From: Rugosimonospora africana
Lineage (GTDB): Bacteria > Actinomycetota > Actinomycetes > Mycobacteriales > Micromonosporaceae
Reading direction: 5' to 3'
Assembly: GCF_016862975.1 (NCBI RefSeq)
Contig: NZ_BONZ01000016.1
Coordinates: 1-64,000, forward strand
DNA: 64,000 bases
A model generated the notes under the pieces. The model did not search any database, had not been told where the DNA came from, and worked only from the letters and a program-made list of their open reading frames with translations. Every line of letters starts with the position of its first letter. The stretch's first letter is position 1. Below are positions 16,839 through 26,539 of this stretch, in pieces. The translations under genes and the position numbers were made by a program.

Positions 16839-18323
16839 ATGGAAGAGGGGCCGAGGGTGGCAAGAAGCTTCAAGGTCGTGACGTACGGCTGCCAGATGAA
16901 CATGCACGACTCGGAGCGCATTTCCGGTCTGCTGGAGACTGCCGGATATGTCCGAGCCGATGACGCCGACACCGCCGATGTCGTCGTCTTCAACACCTGC
17001 GCCGTGCGGGAGAACGCTGACAACCGGCTGTACGGCAACCTCGGGCACCTGCGCCCCACCAAGGTCGCCAACCCCGGCATGCAGATCGCGGTCGGCGGCT
17101 GCCTGGCCCAGAAGGACCGGGGCGACATCGTCACCAAGGCGCCCTGGGTCGACGTGGTCTTCGGTACCCACAACATCGGCTCCCTGCCGGCGCTGCTCGA
17201 CCGGGCCCGGCACAACGAGCAGGCCGAGGTCGAGATCCTCGAATCCCTTGAGGTCTTCCCGTCGACGCTGCCGACCCGGCGCGAGTCGAGCTACGCCGGC
17301 TGGGTGTCCATCTCGGTGGGCTGCAACAACACCTGCACGTTCTGCATCGTCCCGTCGCTGCGGGGCCGGGAGCGCGACCGCCGGCCGGGGGAGATCCTGG
17401 CCGAGGTCGAGGCGCTGGTCGCCGAGGGTGTCCTGGAAGTCACCCTGCTCGGTCAGAACGTCAACTCGTACGGCGTCGAGTTTGGCGACCGGTACGCGTT
17501 CGGCAAGCTGCTCCGCGCCTGCGGCGGCATCGACGGGCTGGAGCGGGTGCGGTTCACCAGCCCGCACCCGAAGGACTTCACCGACGACGTGATCGCGGCG
17601 ATGGCCGAGACGCCCAACGTGTGCCACCAGCTGCACATGCCACTGCAGTCGGGTTCGGACGCGGTACTGCGGGCCATGCGGCGCAGCTACCGGCAGGACC
17701 GGTACCTGGGGATCATCGACAAGGTACGGGCCGCGATGCCGGACGCCGCGATCACCACCGACATCATCGTGGGCTTCCCCGGAGAGACCGAGGCCGACTT
17801 CGAGCAGACGCTGGAGGTCGTCCGGGCGGCCCGGTTCGCGAGCGCGTTCACGTTCCAGTACTCCAAGCGGCCAGGTACCCCGGCGGCGACGATGGAGGAT
17901 CAGCTCCCGAAGGCGATCGTCCAGGAGCGGTACGACCGGTTGGTCGCCACCCTGGAGGACATCACCTGGGAGGAGAACAAGAAGTTTGTCGGCCGTACGG
18001 TCGAGGTGCTGGTCGCGGTCGGCGAGGGGCGCAAGGACAGCGCCACCGGCCGGATGTCCGGACGCGCGCGGGACGGTCGCCTCGTGCACTTCGACGCCGG
18101 TGGCAACGACGGGATCCGGCCGGGCGACATCGTCGAGGCCACGATCACCTACGCCGCTCCGCACCACCTCAACGCCGATGGCCGGCCCGTCTCGCACCGG
18201 CGTACCCGGGCCGGCGACGCCTACGAGGCCGGTCGGCTGCCCCGTACCCCCGGGGTCTCGCTCGGCATGCCCACGCTCGGCGCGCCGGCGGCGGCGCCCA
18301 CTTCGGCGACCCACTGCGGCTGA
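16839..18323 (+). CDS. miaB: tRNA-2-methylthio-N6-dimethylallyladenosine synthase
   Basis: A 494-residue radical-SAM methylthiotransferase. The N-terminal UPF0004 domain carries [28 protein letters not shown] and GGCLAQKD (three cluster cysteines). The radical-SAM motif is [18 protein letters not shown], and a C-terminal TRAM domain spans about residues 380-445. It adds the methylthio group to i6A37 of tRNAs. The ATG at 16839 follows GGGTGG; a GTG at 16857 is an alternative. miaA, which makes its substrate, is not in its usual place downstream. Confidence 0.95.
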   Translation: MEEGPRVARSFKVVTYGCQMNMHDSERISGLLETAGYVRADDADTADVVVFNTCAVRENADNRLYGNLGHLRPTKVANPGMQIAVGGCLAQKDRGDIVTKAPWVDVVFGTHNIGSLPALLDRARHNEQAEVEILESLEVFPSTLPTRRESSYAGWVSISVGCNNTCTFCIVPSLRGRERDRRPGEILAEVEALVAEGVLEVTLLGQNVNSYGVEFGDRYAFGKLLRACGGIDGLERVRFTSPHPKDFTDDVIAAMAETPNVCHQLHMPLQSGSDAVLRAMRRSYRQDRYLGIIDKVRAAMPDAAITTDIIVGFPGETEADFEQTLEVVRAARFASAFTFQYSKRPGTPAATMEDQLPKAIVQERYDRLVATLEDITWEENKKFVGRTVEVLVAVGEGRKDSATGRMSGRARDGRLVHFDAGGNDGIRPGDIVEATITYAAPHHLNADGRPVSHRRTRAGDAYEAGRLPRTPGVSLGMPTLGAPAAAPTSATHCG

Positions 18324-18344
18324 TCAGGCCCCAGAAATGACCGA

Positions 18345-18369
18345 GGCGCCCACCGTTACGGTGAACGCC
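18345..18369. terminator. bidirectional stem-loop between miaB and the DUF349 gene
   Basis: CACCG (18351-18355) pairs with CGGTG (18359-18363) around TTA, and outer GGCG (18345-18348) pairs with CGCC (18366-18369), with a small internal mismatch. It sits between convergent genes and probably ends both. Confidence 0.6.
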
Positions 18370-18388
18370 CCGATCTCTATGTGGTGTT

Positions 18389-19597
18389 TCAGTTGGTGTG
18401 CTCCGCCAACTGCAGGAACTGGCGCTTGGCGGTGAGAGCCTGCTCGGCCTCGCGGATGCGCTTGGCGTCGCCGGCCGCCTGAGCCCGGGCCAACCTGGCC
18501 TCGGCCTCGGCCACCTGTTCGCGCATCTGGGTGAGCAGCGGGTTGTCCGACGGTGAGGTGCGCCGCCAGGCGATGTCCATCGCGGCGCGGACCCTCTCCT
18601 CAACCGCGCGCAGCCGCCGGTCGAGCCCGGCCGCGGCCTCCCGGGACACCCGCCCGGACTCGTGCCACTGGCCCTGGATCTCCCGGAGCCTCGCCTGCGC
18701 GGCCTTCGGGTCGGCGTCCACGTCGAGCGCCTCGGCCTGGGCCAGCAACTCGTGCCGGCGGTCCAGGCTCGCCTTCTGCTCGGCGTCGCGGGCCGAGAAG
18801 ACCTCGCTACGCTTGGCGAAGAACGCGTCCTGAGCGGCCCTGAACCGTTCCCACAGGCGCTGCTCCACCTCTTTCGAGGCCCGCGGCGCGGCCTTCCACT
18901 CGCTCATCAGCTCCTTGAGCCGGTTGGCGGTGGGGCCCCACTCGGTCGAGTCGGACAGCGACTCCGCCTCCGTGACCAGCTCTTCCTTGCGCCCCTGGGC
19001 CTGCTTGCGGGCGCTGTCGAGCGTGGCGAAGTGTGCGCCCCGGCGACGGGTGAACGTGTCCCGTGCCGTCGCGTACCGCTTCCACAGTTCGCCGTCGGAC
19101 TTCCGGTCGACCCCCCGGATGGTCTTCCACTCCTCGAGGATCTCCTTGAACCGGTCGCCGGCCGCCTTCCAGCTGGTCGACTCCGCAGCGATCTGCTCGG
19201 CCTCGGTGACCAGTGCGGTCTTGTGCGCGATCGCCTCGACCCGTGCCGCGCTGCGCGCGGCGTGGACCTCGCCGACCTTGGCCTCGGCCGTCGCGGACAG
19301 CTTGTCGAGACGCTCCCGCAGCCCGTCGATGTCGCCGACGACGTGCGGTTCGTCCAGCTCGCCGCGCAGCTCCTTGATCCTGGTCAGGGCGTGCTGAGCG
19401 TCGCCGGCACCGGTGCCGAGCCGGGTCTCGATCAAGTTGACCTCGGTGACCACGCCGTCGAAGCGGCGCGCGAAGTGCGCCAGGCCCTCCTCGGGAGAGC
19501 CGGCCTGCCAAGAGCCGACCACGCACTCGCCCTCGGCGGTCTTCACATAGACTGTGCCCTCATCGTCGATCCGGCCGAAGGCGGTCCAGTCGCTCAT
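18389..19597 (-). CDS. DUF349 domain-containing protein
   Basis: A 402-residue mostly helical protein. Four or five copies of a roughly 70-residue DUF349 helical repeat are seen, each with a W-K-or-W-G core: STSWKAAGDRFKEILEEWKTIRG, STEWGPTANRLKELMSEWKAAPR, DPKAAQARLREIQGQWHESG. It ends in a Glu/Arg/Ala coiled coil. The start MSDWTAFGRIDDEGTVYV at 19597 matches actinobacterial orthologues. Bacterial DUF349 proteins have no firm role. It is convergent with miaB and divergent from the LigB-like gene, with 268 bp of apparently plain spacer. Confidence 0.88.
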   Translation of the reverse strand: MSDWTAFGRIDDEGTVYVKTAEGECVVGSWQAGSPEEGLAHFARRFDGVVTEVNLIETRLGTGAGDAQHALTRIKELRGELDEPHVVGDIDGLRERLDKLSATAEAKVGEVHAARSAARVEAIAHKTALVTEAEQIAAESTSWKAAGDRFKEILEEWKTIRGVDRKSDGELWKRYATARDTFTRRRGAHFATLDSARKQAQGRKEELVTEAESLSDSTEWGPTANRLKELMSEWKAAPRASKEVEQRLWERFRAAQDAFFAKRSEVFSARDAEQKASLDRRHELLAQAEALDVDADPKAAQARLREIQGQWHESGRVSREAAAGLDRRLRAVEERVRAAMDIAWRRTSPSDNPLLTQMREQVAEAEARLARAQAAGDAKRIREAEQALTAKRQFLQLAEHTN

Positions 19598-19865
19598 GCG
19601 ATCGCCCTGCCCTCGGCAGATCCCCGCGTATCGACGGGACAGTGCCCCGTCGCGCCGAGCCCTCCGCTTCGCTCGCTCATGCCCAACCTCGTTCTCCCGG
19701 TGCCATCCGGGCGTCCCCGGTGGCGCCGCCACAGCGCAGTGACTTTCTCCCCGGCATTCTCACAGGTCCGACCCCGTCCGCGTCGAGCCACTGGGGCCGA
19801 CCGTGACCATACGGTGTCCTGGCGCGCCCCGGGAGGCGTTTTCCGCGTCCGGTTACGGTTGATCC

Positions 19866-20720
19866 GTGCCACTAGTCGCCGCCGCGGTCTGCCCGTCTCC
19901 GCCGATGCTGCTTCCAGAGCTCGCCGGCGGTGCCGCCGCCGAGCTTGATGATCTTCGGGCCGTCTGTGACCGGGCCGTGGGCCGGCTCTTGGCCGCGGAT
20001 CCGGATGGGATCCTGATCGTGGGTACCGGGCCGGAGACGGCCTGGCGCCGGCCCGACGAGTACGGCACCCTCGCGCCGTGGGGCGTCCCGCTGGAGGTGG
20101 TACCGGGGCGGCGCGGCCGTCCGGCCCTCCCGCTGAGCCTCACGGTCGGTGCGTGGCTGCTGTCCAGGAGCGTTGATCTGGTACCGGTACCGGCCGGCGC
20201 CACCGAGCCGGCCGGGCAGCCTGGGCTCCCGGCGGACCCGAGCGCGGTCATGGAGCCGGCGGCCACCGCCGCGGCGGTGGCCGGGGGTGACCCGGTGCCG
20301 GTGGGGCTGGCCAGCCTCGCGACCGGGGAACCGCCGGACGGCTGCGCGGCCTTCGGCCGGCACCGGTGCGCCCCGTGGCGGTCCCGGGTGGCGCTGCTGG
20401 TCATGGGCGACGGGTCGGCGTACCGGGAGAATCCGGCGACCCGGTACGGCGACCCGCGCGCCGAGAAGTTCGACGCGACCGCGGCCGGGGCGCTGGCCGG
20501 AGCCGACCTGGACGGGCTGATGAGGCTGGACCCGTCGCTCGCGGCGGACCTGGGGGTGGCCGGACGGGCGGTGTGGCAGGCGCTGGCCGGTGCGGCGTCG
20601 GGCGCCGACTGGCGCGCCGAGCTGCTGTACGACGCGGCGCCCTACGGGGTCGGTTACCTGGTGGCGGCCTGGGAGCCGGCTGGCGGGCGCACGGCCGGCG
20701 GCAGCGGGACAATGGGATGA
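19866..20720 (+). CDS. LigB-like (class III extradiol dioxygenase subunit B-like) protein
   Basis: A 284-residue protein from a GTG. The N terminus VAAAVCPSPPMLLPELAGG matches the actinobacterial family next to dapF (Rv2728c in M. tuberculosis), whose members usually read CPHPP; the LigB metal-ligand His is thus Ser here. The core motifs GILIVGTGP and LLVMGDGSAYRENPATRYGDPRAEKFD are present. No aromatic ring cleavage has been shown for this family. It overlaps dapF by four bases. Confidence 0.8.
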   Translation: MPLVAAAVCPSPPMLLPELAGGAAAELDDLRAVCDRAVGRLLAADPDGILIVGTGPETAWRRPDEYGTLAPWGVPLEVVPGRRGRPALPLSLTVGAWLLSRSVDLVPVPAGATEPAGQPGLPADPSAVMEPAATAAAVAGGDPVPVGLASLATGEPPDGCAAFGRHRCAPWRSRVALLVMGDGSAYRENPATRYGDPRAEKFDATAAGALAGADLDGLMRLDPSLAADLGVAGRAVWQALAGAASGADWRAELLYDAAPYGVGYLVAAWEPAGGRTAGGSGTMG

Positions 20721-21535
20721 TGCACTTCGTGAAGGGCCACGGCACAGGCAACGACTTCGTCGTCCTGCCCGATCCGGACGGCGAGATCGAACTGACCCCG
20801 CAACTGGTCGCGACGCTGTGCGCTCGGCACTTCGGGGTCGGGGCGGACGGCGTGCTGCGGGTGGTGCGCTCGGCGAAGCACCCGGACGCGGTCCGGTACG
20901 CCGAGGACGCCGAGTGGTTCATGGACTACCACAACGCCGACGGGTCGCTGGCCGAGATGTGCGGCAACGGCGTCCGGGTGTTCGCCCGGTACCTGACCTC
21001 CTATGGGCTGGTCGACGCGGCCCGGTTCCCGATCGCCACCCGGGCCGGCCTGGTGACCGTCGAGGTACGGCCGAGTGAGATCAGCGCCGAGATGCCCCAG
21101 CCGACCGTGGGCGGCGAGTCGGTAGCCCGGTTCGGTGACCGGGACTACGCCGGCACCTCGGCCGACGTCGGGAACCCACACCTGGTCTGCCCGGTCGACG
21201 ACGTGTCCACGGTGGACCTGTCCGAACCGCCGATCCTGGACGCCAGCGTGTTCCCGGAATCGGCGAACGTGGAGTTCGTGGCCAGTGCAGAGCCGGTACC
21301 CGACGCCGACCTGCACGTCCGGATGCGCGTCTACGAGCGAGGCTCCGCCGAGACGCTGTCCTGCGGTACGGGCGCCTGCGCCGTGGCCGCGGTCGTCCTG
21401 CGTACCGCGGGCCGGGAGACCGGCACCGTCGCGGTCGATCTTCCCGGCGGCCGGCTGACCGTCACGATCGCCCCGGACCGGTGCCTGCTGACCGGTCCGG
21501 CGCTGATCGTGGCCACCGGCGACGCGCTGGTCTGA
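20717..21535 (+). CDS. dapF: diaminopimelate epimerase
   Basis: A 272-residue PLP-independent epimerase that converts LL- to meso-diaminopimelate for lysine and peptidoglycan. Both catalytic cysteine motifs are present: NADGSLAEMCGNGVRVFARYL (first Cys) and ERGSAETLSCGTGACAVAAV (second Cys). The N terminus FVKGHGTGNDFVVLPD is typical. The start is one of two consecutive ATGs (20717, 20720), the first overlapping the previous stop. In related genomes miaA separates these two genes. Confidence 0.96.
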   Translation: MMHFVKGHGTGNDFVVLPDPDGEIELTPQLVATLCARHFGVGADGVLRVVRSAKHPDAVRYAEDAEWFMDYHNADGSLAEMCGNGVRVFARYLTSYGLVDAARFPIATRAGLVTVEVRPSEISAEMPQPTVGGESVARFGDRDYAGTSADVGNPHLVCPVDDVSTVDLSEPPILDASVFPESANVEFVASAEPVPDADLHVRMRVYERGSAETLSCGTGACAVAAVVLRTAGRETGTVAVDLPGGRLTVTIAPDRCLLTGPALIVATGDALV

Positions 21536-21569
21536 GCCCGTCCGGCCCGGGAGCGCGCTCCGGCCGCGC

Positions 21570-23006
21570 TCAGGTGTCGATCTCGGACGGCTCCGGCGCG
21601 TCCGGATCGGCGATCGGCCCCTTGGCCACCGCCCTGATCGCGGTCGCAACCGCCGGGGCGACCCGGGCGTCGAACACACTTGGGATGATCACCGAAGCGT
21701 TGATCTTGTCCTGCCCGACGGTGTCGGCGATCGCCCGCGCGGCGGCCAGCGCCATCTCCTCGGTGAACTGCCGCGCCTGAGCGTCGAGCATGCCCCGGAA
21801 CACCCCGGGGAACGCGAGCACGTTGTTGATCTGGTTTGGCTGGTCCGAGCGCCCGGTGGCGACGATCGCGGCGTACTTGCGGGCCTCCCGGGGGTCCACC
21901 TCCGGATCGGGGTTCGCCAGCGCGAACACGATCGCGTCCTTGGCCATCGTGGCGACGTCGTCGCCGGTGAGCAGGTTGGGTGCGCTGACACCGATGAACA
22001 CGTCGGCGCCGTTGACCGCGCCCGACAGGTCGCCGGAGTAGTTGTCGGTGTTGGTGTTGTCCGCCAACCACTTCCAGGCCGGGCTCATGTTCTCCATGCC
22101 CCGGTGCAGCGCGCCGGCCCGGTCGTACGCGATGACGTCGCCGACCCCCTGGCGCAGCAGGAGCTTGATGATGGCCGTACCCGCGGCTCCCGCGCCGGAT
22201 ACCACCACCCGTACCTTCGACAGGTCCTTGCCCACCACGCGCAGCGCGTTGGTCAACGCGGCCAGCACCACGATGGCCGTGCCGTGCTGGTCGTCGTGGA
22301 AGACCGGGATGTCCAGCCGCTCACGCAGCCGGGCCTCGATCTCGAAGCACCGCGGCGCGGCGATGTCCTCCAGGTTGATCCCGCCGTACGCCGGTGCGAT
22401 CGCGGTGACGATCTTGATGATCTCCTCGGTGTTCTGCGTGTCCAGAACGACCGGCCACGCGTCCACCCCGCCGAACCGCTTGAACAGCGCGGCCTTGCCC
22501 TCCATCACCGGCAGCGCCGCGGCCGGTCCGATGTTGCCCAGGCCGAGTACCGCCGAGCCGTCCGTGACCACCGCGATGGTGTTGCGCTTGATGGTCAGCC
22601 GCCGAGCGTCGTCCGGGTTCTCCGCGATCGCCAGGCAGACCCGGGCGACACCCGGGGTGTACGCGCGGGAAAGCTCGTCACGGGTACGCAGGGCGACCTT
22701 CGGGTGTACCTCGATCTTGCCGCCGAGGTGCAGGAGGAACGTGCGGTCCGACACCTTGCGGACCTCGACCCCGTCCAGCTTGCGCAGCGCCTCGACGACG
22801 TGTTCGGCGTGAGCCGTGTCGGCGGTGTCGCAGGTGAGGTCGGCGATGACCGAGAGGTGATCCGAGTCCACCACGTCGAGGGCGGTCACGATGGCGCCGG
22901 CCTCGCCGACGCAGGTGGTGAGCCGGCCGATGGCCGACGCGTCCGCGGTGACCGCGACCCGGATGGTGATGGAGAAGCCGGCGCTGGGCAGGGCTCTGCT
23001 GGGCAC
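21570..23006 (-). CDS. NAD(P)-dependent malic enzyme with N-terminal ACT domain
   Basis: A 478-residue enzyme. Residues 10-85 form an ACT-type ligand-binding domain (ITIRVAVTADASAIGRLTTCVGEAGAIVTALDVV). The malic domain follows with AYTPGVARVCLAIAENP, the ALPVMEGKAALFKRFGG lysine, and FHDDQHGTAIVVLAAL metal ligands; the NAD(P) motif is VVSGAGAAGTAIIKLL. It decarboxylates malate to pyruvate. A GTG start with GAAAGGAT upstream. The ACT domain suggests allosteric control by an amino acid or similar ligand. Confidence 0.93.
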   Translation of the reverse strand: MPSRALPSAGFSITIRVAVTADASAIGRLTTCVGEAGAIVTALDVVDSDHLSVIADLTCDTADTAHAEHVVEALRKLDGVEVRKVSDRTFLLHLGGKIEVHPKVALRTRDELSRAYTPGVARVCLAIAENPDDARRLTIKRNTIAVVTDGSAVLGLGNIGPAAALPVMEGKAALFKRFGGVDAWPVVLDTQNTEEIIKIVTAIAPAYGGINLEDIAAPRCFEIEARLRERLDIPVFHDDQHGTAIVVLAALTNALRVVGKDLSKVRVVVSGAGAAGTAIIKLLLRQGVGDVIAYDRAGALHRGMENMSPAWKWLADNTNTDNYSGDLSGAVNGADVFIGVSAPNLLTGDDVATMAKDAIVFALANPDPEVDPREARKYAAIVATGRSDQPNQINNVLAFPGVFRGMLDAQARQFTEEMALAAARAIADTVGQDKINASVIIPSVFDARVAPAVATAIRAVAKGPIADPDAPEPSEIDT

Positions 23007-23142
23007 GATGATCCTTTCGGCGCGGGGCCGACCTCGGGCGGGCCGGCCGGACGGCGTTGTCAGGCCGCTGCTCGTATTGTTCCTCGCACGCCTGAAGAAT
23101 GTTGATGCGGCTAGCCCGTGGTCGTGTCACGCTTGTCGCAAC

Positions 23143-24642
23143 ATGACTGACGAATTCTTCACCGATGAACTCACCTCGGGCGACCGGGACCGCTTCGACG
23201 ATCTGTCGTCCGTGCCGGACTACGACGACGAGGTCGACGTCAACACCGGCGACCTTGAACTTGAGGAGCGGCACGCGCTCCGCCGGGTCGTCGGCCTGTC
23301 GACCGAATTATCCGATATCACCGAAGTTGAGTACCGGCAACTGCGGCTCGAACGCGTGGTGCTCGTCGGTGTGTGGACCGAGGGCAGCGTGGCCGACGCG
23401 GAGAATTCGCTGACCGAGCTGGCCGCGCTCGCCGAGACGGCCGGTTCCCAGGTGCTGGAGGGTCTCATCCAGCGGCGTGGCCGTCCCGACGCGTCCACGT
23501 TCATCGGTCGCGGAAAGGTCGACGAGCTGCGCTCGGTCGTCCTCTCGACCGGCGCCGACACGGTGATCTGCGACGGTGAGCTGTCGCCCGGCCAGCTGCG
23601 CACGCTGGAGCAGCAGACCAAGGTCAAGGTCATCGACCGGACGGCGCTGATCCTGGACATCTTCGCCCAACATGCCAAGAGCAAAGAGGGCAAGGCCCAG
23701 GTCGAGCTGGCTCAGTTGCAGTACTTCCTCCCGCGCCTGCGTGGTTGGGGTGAAGCGCTGTCCCGGCAGACCGGTGGTAGCGGCCGGGGCGGCGGCGCGG
23801 GTGGCGGCGTGGGCCTGCGTGGTCCCGGTGAGACCAAGCTGGAGACCGATCGGCGGCGCATCCGTACCCGGATTTCCCGGCTCAAGCGGGAGATCAGCGC
23901 GATGCGTACGATCCGGGACACCAAGCGCTCCGGACGGCTGCGCAACGCCATACCGGCCGTCGCGATCGCCGGGTACACCAACGCCGGCAAGTCGAGCCTG
24001 CTCAACCGGCTGACGGGAGCCGGCGTACTGGTGGAGGACGCGCTGTTCGCCACCCTGGACCCGACCACCCGCCGGGCGCAGACCTCTGACGGCCGAATCT
24101 ACACTTTGTCGGATACGGTCGGGTTTGTCCGGCATCTGCCCCACCAGCTCGTCGAGGCGTTCCGGTCGACCCTCGAGGAGGTCGGCCAGGCCGACCTGAT
24201 GGTGCACGTGGTCGACGGCGCCCACCCCGACCCGGAGGAGCAGGTCAGGGCGGTCCACGAGGTGCTCGCCGAGGTGGGGGCGGACAAGCTGCCCGAGTTG
24301 CTGGTCGTCAACAAGGTGGACGCGGCCAGCGAGGAGATCCTGCTGCGACTCAAGCGGGAGTGGCCGGACGCGGTGTTCGTCTCGGCGCGCACCGGCAGAG
24401 GGATCGAGCAGCTCCAGGCGGCCATCGAGGCTCGCCTGCCGCGCCCCGCGGTAGAGATGTCCGTTCTGCTGCCGTACGACCGTGGGGATCTGGTTGCCCG
24501 GATTCACCGTCGGGGCGAGGTTCTGGAGACCGAGCACCGCGACGGGGGCACGTTCATGCGGGTACGCGTCAGCGAGCTTCTGGCCGCGGATTTGTCGCGT
24601 TACCTGGTGACTGTAAGCTCGATCGGTGCTCACCCCCAGTAA
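23143..24642 (+). CDS. hflX: ribosome-dissociating GTPase HflX
   Basis: A 499-residue protein. The HflX-specific N-terminal domain contains GRPDASTFIGRGKVDELR and the GLRGPGETKLETDRRRIRTRI linker. The G domain has GYTNAGKSSLLNRLTG (P-loop), DTVGFVRHLPHQLVEAFRSTLEE (switch II) and VVNKVD (NKxD). HflX splits stalled ribosomes under stress. A glycine-rich loop (GGSGRGGGAGGGVG) precedes the linker. The ATG at 23143 gives the family-like start. No clear ribosome site is visible. Confidence 0.95.
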   Translation: MTDEFFTDELTSGDRDRFDDLSSVPDYDDEVDVNTGDLELEERHALRRVVGLSTELSDITEVEYRQLRLERVVLVGVWTEGSVADAENSLTELAALAETAGSQVLEGLIQRRGRPDASTFIGRGKVDELRSVVLSTGADTVICDGELSPGQLRTLEQQTKVKVIDRTALILDIFAQHAKSKEGKAQVELAQLQYFLPRLRGWGEALSRQTGGSGRGGGAGGGVGLRGPGETKLETDRRRIRTRISRLKREISAMRTIRDTKRSGRLRNAIPAVAIAGYTNAGKSSLLNRLTGAGVLVEDALFATLDPTTRRAQTSDGRIYTLSDTVGFVRHLPHQLVEAFRSTLEEVGQADLMVHVVDGAHPDPEEQVRAVHEVLAEVGADKLPELLVVNKVDAASEEILLRLKREWPDAVFVSARTGRGIEQLQAAIEARLPRPAVEMSVLLPYDRGDLVARIHRRGEVLETEHRDGGTFMRVRVSELLAADLSRYLVTVSSIGAHPQ

Positions 24643-24695
24643 TCCGCCTAAATCCGGTATCCCCCTAGCGCTCGACGCTCTGTAAGACTGTTCCG

Positions 24696-26459
24696 ATGCG
24701 ACGTATTGCGCTAGCGGTCATCGCGGCGGCAGGTGCTGTCTTCCTGCCGCTCACGTCCGCATACGCGGCCCCGGATCCGGCCGCCACCATCCCGGTTCCG
24801 CCCGCCAAGCCGGGGCAGGCTGTCTGCAAAGTGGACAAGCAGCTCACCTCGCTGGTCGGCCTCACCGCTACCGCCAGCGGATACGCCGTGGTGGACAAGC
24901 CGAACAACGGGGCGCTGTCGTTGCGCATCTATCAGATGAACGGGTCGTGCCAGCGCACAACGCCGATCATCTACAGCGGCGGCAGCGGCGAGGCGCGTGA
25001 TCCGCGTGACATTCAGCTCAGTTCCGACGGCAAGAACTACTGGGTGGCCGACACCGGCGACGACCTGCAGAACCCGGAGCGGCCGACCATCGGGCTCTGG
25101 AAGATACCGGTCAACAAGTCCAAGGGCACGCTGTACCACTTCACGTTCCCGCAGGGAGACGGTCCGTACGACGCCGACGCGCTGCTCATCGGCAGCGACA
25201 ATTCGCCGGTCTTCGTCACGCACCCGCTGACCGGACCGGCCGGGATCTACGTCCCGACCGCTGCACCCAATCCGTCGGGCGACAGCGTCGCGCTGAAGAA
25301 GGCGGGCACGTTCACCCCGCAGAAGACCGGCACTGCCAACAAGCTCGGTCCGCCCGGCGGGATGGTGGTGACCGGCGGTGCCGTGTCGCCGGACGGCAAG
25401 AAGGTCGTCCTGCGCACGTTCTCCGACGCGTACGAGTGGGACGTCATCGGCGGTGACATAGCCAAGACGCTGACCACCGGTACCCCCAGGATCACGCCCC
25501 TGCCCAACGAGGACCAGGGCGAGGCCATCACCTACAGCCACGACGGCAAGTACTTCCTGACGGTCTCCAACCTGCCCTCAGGGCAGCAGACGACGATGCT
25601 GCGGTACAGCCCGGCCGTCCCTGTGGCGGTGAAGAAGGCCGAGACCGGAGGCACGTCGGGTTCCGGCGGCGGCGGTGGGCAGGGCTGGTTCGCCAGTCTC
25701 AGCCCGACCACCAAGCTGACCCTCCTGGTGTCCCTGGTCGGCATCATCGGCCTGTTCATGGTCATCGGCGGCGTGGTCGGCATCCGGCGGGCGCGCAAGC
25801 GTCCGGTTCCGGTCGGGCAGGACGCCGGGTCGGCGGACGCCGACGAATGGGCGCAGCCGAGGGAACCGGTGGGCGCGTCGACGCGCGGGCGGCTCGGCCC
25901 GGACCGGCCCAGCGGGGCGGTATACGGCGGAACCCGGGGCGGCGCGCCCGACGACGGCTACTCGAACGCCCGGAGCGGCGGCCGGCCCGGTGACCAGGGC
26001 GGTCGGCCGGGTGACCAGGGTGGTCGGCCGGGTGATCCGGGCGGTCGGCCCGGTGCGCCGGGTGGCCGACCGGGGCAGGCCCCTCCGCCGCGTGGCCGGA
26101 CGGCGCCGCCGCAGTCGGGCGGCACGTACCGCAGCGGCGGCCAGGGCGGCGGCATGTACCAGAGCGGCGATCAGGACGGTGGCGATCGCGGTGACCGCCG
26201 TGGCTCCGGTCGGGAGCGGGGCGGCCCGGGCGGCGGCACCTACTCCGGCGGGAGTTACTCCGGGGGTACGTACTCCAGCGGTGGGTACGAGCCACCGGCA
26301 CAGCAGCCGGGGCCTCCGCCGCCACGTACCGGTGGAGTGGCCCGCTCTCACCGTCCCGGGCGCGGCTCCCGGGACAACGCCCCGCCACCTCGCCGGGCCG
26401 GCGGCTACTCCGAGGAGCACGACGGCTTCGACGACCTCCGCCGGCTGACCGAGGAGTGA
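24696..26459 (+). CDS. secreted/membrane protein with propeller-like ectodomain and Gly/Pro-rich tail (Rv2721c-like)
   Basis: A 587-residue protein. A signal peptide is at residues 1-25 (ALAVIAAAGAVFLPLTSAYA). The ectodomain of about 310 residues has repeated strand patterns and motifs such as LSSDGKNYWVADTGDD and VSPDGKKVVLRTFSDAYEW, resembling a beta propeller. One transmembrane helix (LTLLVSLVGIIGLFMVIGGVVGI, about residue 350) is followed by RRARKR and a roughly 215-residue cytosolic tail rich in Gly, Pro, Arg and Ser, including GGRPGDQ repeats. It sits where Rv2721c sits, next to lexA. Function unknown. Confidence 0.8.
   Translation: MRRIALAVIAAAGAVFLPLTSAYAAPDPAATIPVPPAKPGQAVCKVDKQLTSLVGLTATASGYAVVDKPNNGALSLRIYQMNGSCQRTTPIIYSGGSGEARDPRDIQLSSDGKNYWVADTGDDLQNPERPTIGLWKIPVNKSKGTLYHFTFPQGDGPYDADALLIGSDNSPVFVTHPLTGPAGIYVPTAAPNPSGDSVALKKAGTFTPQKTGTANKLGPPGGMVVTGGAVSPDGKKVVLRTFSDAYEWDVIGGDIAKTLTTGTPRITPLPNEDQGEAITYSHDGKYFLTVSNLPSGQQTTMLRYSPAVPVAVKKAETGGTSGSGGGGGQGWFASLSPTTKLTLLVSLVGIIGLFMVIGGVVGIRRARKRPVPVGQDAGSADADEWAQPREPVGASTRGRLGPDRPSGAVYGGTRGGAPDDGYSNARSGGRPGDQGGRPGDQGGRPGDPGGRPGAPGGRPGQAPPPRGRTAPPQSGGTYRSGGQGGGMYQSGDQDGGDRGDRRGSGRERGGPGGGTYSGGSYSGGTYSSGGYEPPAQQPGPPPPRTGGVARSHRPGRGSRDNAPPPRRAGGYSEEHDGFDDLRRLTEE
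25977..26078 (+). repeat. 21-bp coding repeat, GGRPGDQ unit
   Basis: Five consecutive units encode GGRPGDQ, GGRPGDQ, GGRPGDP, GGRPGAP and GGRPGQ (25977-25997, 25998-26018, 26019-26039, 26040-26060, 26061-26078). It lies in the cytosolic tail of the Rv2721c-like protein and is likely to vary in copy number between strains. Confidence 0.9.
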
Positions 26460-26539
26460 CCCTCGGCGCCGAGCCGAGCCGAGCCGAGCCGAGCAGGGCC
26501 GCACCGAGCCGGGCCGCACTGCGGCCCGGCTGGCGTGCG

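Noticed and set aside
26460-26539. GAGCC repeat after the Rv2721c-like gene
   Set aside because: Short five-base iterations with drift; likely slippage in a small spacer, possibly part of a terminator with GGGCCGCACTGCGGCCC, but too weak to list.
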